Shown: positions 6,016-7,779 of the stretch, piece after piece
Layout: each line of letters starts with the position of its first letter
Numbering within the stretch: position 1 is the first letter of the stretch
DNA from: an uncultured Ruminococcus sp.
GTDB taxonomy: Bacteria; Bacillota; Clostridia; Oscillospirales; Acutalibacteraceae
DNA: 7,779 nt
NCBI GenBank assembly: GCA_902772795.1
Contig: CACYBZ010000268.1
Location: forward strand, 1 to 7,779
Direction: 5' to 3'
The notes under the pieces: generated by a model
The model's input: only the letters and a program-made list of their open reading frames with translations
Databases searched by the model: none
What the model was told of the DNA's origin: nothing
Made by a program: the position numbers and the translations under genes

Positions 6016-7557
6016 TTGACTAAATACAAAGAAAAAATTATCTATACAATTTATTTTCTGCTGATATTCGGATTTCTGCTGGTGGTATTTCTGAAAGTAC
6101 AACCACTGGTATTGTTTAATTCTGACGACTGGCTGTATGCGTCATATGACAGGCTGGCTGTTCCTCTCTGGAAAGAATGGAACCCTTGTCGGATATTACC
6201 CGAAACACTGATGAGCTGGTGTACATATGTTTCTGCCTATGTGCTCATGCCCGTTTTTCACCTCAGCTTTATAGATGCCACCATAACAGGATATGGCATA
6301 CTCTACAGCCTTTTTATTCTGCTTTATTTTGTGCTGTTCGTCCGATTTCTGAAAAAGAAATTCAATCTTTCGTTGTTTTCTTTGACTGCTGTATCTTTGC
6401 TGTTTTTCATCTTGCATTTTATGATTTTTCTACGATATATCTCGGGCGATATCAAAAATCAGCATATGTTTATGGGAATGAATACTGCCTGCTATTTTTA
6501 TTATGCCATTCCCAATCTATGGAACGCAGGACTGGTGTTTTTCTTTTTGACTTCAGATGGTCATACTGTTCTGAAAAAACAAAATTACGCTGTTATTGCC
6601 ATAGTGCTGTTTGCTGTGTATCTTGCTGTCTTTTCAGACCTGTTTCAGACCATTATTCTGATTTCTTTCGTGAGTTACCGCATACTGTTGTGTTTTATCA
6701 AACAAATCCGAAAAACTAAAAAACAGATTTTTCTTAATCTGTATACAACCTTTCGGAACACACTGCTTTATTGCTGTACTGTCGTGCTGTGGCTGATTTC
6801 ACTTGTCTTTGAATATAACGGCGGTCGTTCTGACATGGTAACCAACGCCAAATGGCAATCTTCTGTAACAGATGCCCTGAAAATGTTTTGCAACTTTTTC
6901 ATAAACAGTTTGAGTAAGCTGTTTATCATTTCTTTCATCGGTGTGTTTATCATAGCCATCGTTATTGTTCTGCTGAAAAGAAAAAAACACACTCCCTTTG
7001 ATAAAACCTGCTTCCGATATCTTCTGTGTTTTGTTTACTGCTTTTTGCTTACAGCAATCTTTGAAATACTGGTTTCATCAAGAATATCTCCGTTATATCT
7101 CTGTCGTGCTGATGTCATGTTCGGTTGTGTGTTGTATCTCATACTGATGTTTATCATTACCTTAGTCTATGTACTGCAAAATGTAAAAATTCTGACAGCT
7201 TTTCTTCCGCTTTATCTTTACATCGTTCTGAGTTTCTGTGTTTTCTTCTCCCACAATTATTTTATTGCCACATCAAGTTATATCCATTATCAGTCATGTA
7301 AAGAAATCGATGAATATATCGTTGAACAAATCGTTGACGCTGACCGAAAAGCCTTACATGCCGTAACGGTTCGTGTTCCCCGATTTAATATCGAAACAAA
7401 TTACCCCATAAATACTGTTCCTTACGAATGTACTACATTTTCTTTTGGCTATATCGTTTCCGATACACTGTATAAATGTGATGTCATTCATCGTCCTATT
7501 GTTGTCACCATTCAACCTGATGAATCACTCAATAAAAAATTCCATCTTGATTCCTAA
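6016..7557 (+). CDS. Polytopic membrane protein, GT-C glycosyltransferase-like layout
   Basis: I do not recognise this protein by name. The frame also has an ATG at 6007 (516 residues), but AAGGAG ends at 6005, only one base before it. The TTG at 6016 has 10-base spacing and is preferred (513 residues). Numbering below is from the ATG. About a dozen hydrophobic segments are visible: approximately 11-30, 68-88, 92-113, 122-143, 158-181, 192-210, 213-232, 251-269, 302-324, 337-356, 366-390 and 395-415. A C-terminal soluble tail of about 100 residues follows. The first loop holds NSDDWLYASYDR (38-49), then NPCRILPE (59-66). Acidic pairs in the first outer loop and a C-terminal extracytoplasmic domain are features of GT-C enzymes that use polyprenyl-linked sugars. 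A role in surface polysaccharide is therefore plausible near rhamnose genes, but is inference. There is no terminator between it and ilvB (82-base gap), so read-through is possible. Confidence 0.7.
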   Translation: MTKYKEKIIYTIYFLLIFGFLLVVFLKVQPLVLFNSDDWLYASYDRLAVPLWKEWNPCRILPETLMSWCTYVSAYVLMPVFHLSFIDATITGYGILYSLFILLYFVLFVRFLKKKFNLSLFSLTAVSLLFFILHFMIFLRYISGDIKNQHMFMGMNTACYFYYAIPNLWNAGLVFFFLTSDGHTVLKKQNYAVIAIVLFAVYLAVFSDLFQTIILISFVSYRILLCFIKQIRKTKKQIFLNLYTTFRNTLLYCCTVVLWLISLVFEYNGGRSDMVTNAKWQSSVTDALKMFCNFFINSLSKLFIISFIGVFIIAIVIVLLKRKKHTPFDKTCFRYLLCFVYCFLLTAIFEILVSSRISPLYLCRADVMFGCVLYLILMFIITLVYVLQNVKILTAFLPLYLYIVLSFCVFFSHNYFIATSSYIHYQSCKEIDEYIVEQIVDADRKALHAVTVRVPRFNIETNYPINTVPYECTTFSFGYIVSDTLYKCDVIHRPIVVTIQPDESLNKKFHLDS

Positions 7558-7582
7558 GACTTATCGACCATCTATACAAAAA

Positions 7583-7599
7583 GGGGCTGTGAAAAAGCC
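7583..7599. mobile_element. Possible insertion-sequence terminus
   Basis: The sequence GGGGCTGTGAAAAAGCC resembles the GGGGCTGT-type terminal inverted repeats of some insertion sequences, for example IS1182-like elements, as I remember them. It is preceded by an A-run (7578-7582) and lies 19 bases from the group II intron end. No transposase is visible, since the next sequence is intron. If it is an IS end, the intron has inserted into the IS. It could instead be the stem of a weak transcription signal (GGCT...AGCC). Confidence 0.3.
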
Positions 7600-7621
7600 A
7601 TCAAAAACAAGTCCACAAATC

Positions 7622-7660
7622 GAGTAGGAGACTGCCCATTAGTTGAGCAGCCGACCTCTC
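7622..7660 (-). ncRNA. Group II intron domain VI with branch-point adenosine
   Basis: On the minus strand GAG-AGG (7660-7655) pairs with CCT and CTC (7628-7626, 7624-7622), leaving A7625 unpaired as the predicted lariat branch point. Above an internal loop, an 8-bp stem (GGCTGCTC at 7652-7645, GGGCAGTC at 7637-7630, with two wobbles) closes a 7-base AACTAAT loop. The shape and the branch-to-end distance fit domain VI. Confidence 0.75.
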
Positions 7661-7662
7661 AC

Positions 7663-7694
7663 ACCACCGTGCGTACCGTTCAGTACACGGCGGT
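7663..7694 (-). ncRNA. Group II intron domain V (catalytic hairpin)
   Basis: On the minus strand an 8-bp lower stem (ACCGCCGT/ACGGTGGT), a 2-base GC bulge on the 3' side, a 5-bp upper stem (GTACT/GGTAC) and a GAAC loop give the approximately 34-base domain V shape. The lower stem contains a CGC triad paired with GTG through a central G-T wobble, matching the catalytic triad arrangement of the family. This is the strongest single piece of evidence for the intron. Confidence 0.8.
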
Positions 7695-7779
7695 TCAATA
7701 GTTTAAGTGCAGTACCTTGTATCTTTCGAGTATGTCATCATACCCGACTGATGCAAGGTATTTGTTCGTTAATGACATA
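7695..7779 (-). CDS. C-terminal end of group II intron reverse transcriptase/maturase (partial)
   Basis: An open frame enters from the right edge and stops at TGA (7697-7695), which abuts domain V. Its visible 27 codons end in GYDDILERYKVLHLNY. Intron-encoded proteins sit in domain IV and commonly stop just before domain V. A short basic/aromatic tail of this kind is consistent with the DNA-binding end of such maturases. The coding assignment rests mostly on position, since no reverse transcriptase motif lies inside the window. The same bases can also fold (GAGTATG/CATACCC at 7728-7745, TACCTTG/CAAGGTA at 7713-7760), so structured domain IV RNA is an alternative or overlapping reading. Confidence 0.55.
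   Translation of the reverse strand, partial: MSLTNKYLASVGYDDILERYKVLHLNY

Larger units (their letters stand above)
7619..7779 (-). mobile_element. 3' end of a group II intron (partial)
   Basis: Read on the minus strand, this segment ends like a bacterial group II intron. The end of a maturase ORF leads into domain V, then a GT linker, domain VI with a bulged A, and a terminal GAT (7621-7619). The intron 3' boundary is placed at 7619 because the bulged A (7625) is then the seventh base from the end, as is usual for branch points. The 5' part, including domains I-III and most of domain IV, lies beyond the window. The intron class is not assigned. Confidence 0.8.

Noticed and set aside
6177..6719. 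180-codon plus-strand frame inside the membrane protein gene
   Set aside because: It is fully contained in the longer frame, lacks a ribosome binding site and has a Cys/His-rich, low-credibility composition typical of an out-of-frame reading.
7583..7599. Terminator for the membrane protein gene
   Set aside because: The only stem is GGCT/AGCC with a 7-base loop and no T-tract follows on the plus strand. An IS-end reading fits at least as well.

Overview
The window looks like a chromosomal segment from a low-to-mid G+C Firmicute, most likely a Ruminococcus-like member of the Clostridia. This rests on the protein flavour (RmlA/B/C/D and IlvB of clostridial type), strong Shine-Dalgarno sites, TTGACA/TATAAT promoters, and palindrome-rich intergenic repeats of a kind I associate with Ruminococcus genomes. 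The taxonomic call is an inference from reading; no search was run.

Layout. Positions 1-212 hold no credible gene. They carry five consecutive perfect hairpins, the last a rho-independent terminator that probably ends a gene lying before the window. A promoter (249-278) then drives a four-gene operon, rfbA (326-1222), rfbB (1320-2339), rfbD (2361-3272) and rfbC (3291-3893), closed by a terminator at 3900-3933. Together the four enzymes convert glucose-1-phosphate and dTTP into dTDP-L-rhamnose, the donor for rhamnose-containing cell-wall or capsular polysaccharides. Positions 3934-4169 hold a second, diverged copy of the intergenic repeat seen at 125-180. A second promoter (4170-4198) precedes ilvB (4263-5933), the catalytic subunit of acetolactate synthase. 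No ilvN follows. Instead, 82 bases later, comes a polytopic membrane protein of about 513 residues (6016-7557). Its layout resembles GT-C type glycosyltransferases, but its function is not established.

The right end (7583-7779) is mobile DNA. A short motif resembles an insertion-sequence terminus (7583-7599). It is followed by the 3' end of a group II intron on the minus strand: domain V at 7663-7694, domain VI with a bulged branch-point A at 7625, and the last 27 codons of what is probably the intron-encoded reverse transcriptase/maturase (7695-7779). The rest of the intron lies beyond the window.

The core genes are ordinary. The parts most worth a second look are the dispersed palindromic repeat with a conserved hairpin, the promoter and leader of ilvB, the unrecognised membrane protein, and the intron/IS junction. 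I see no convincing evidence of a wholly new biological system.
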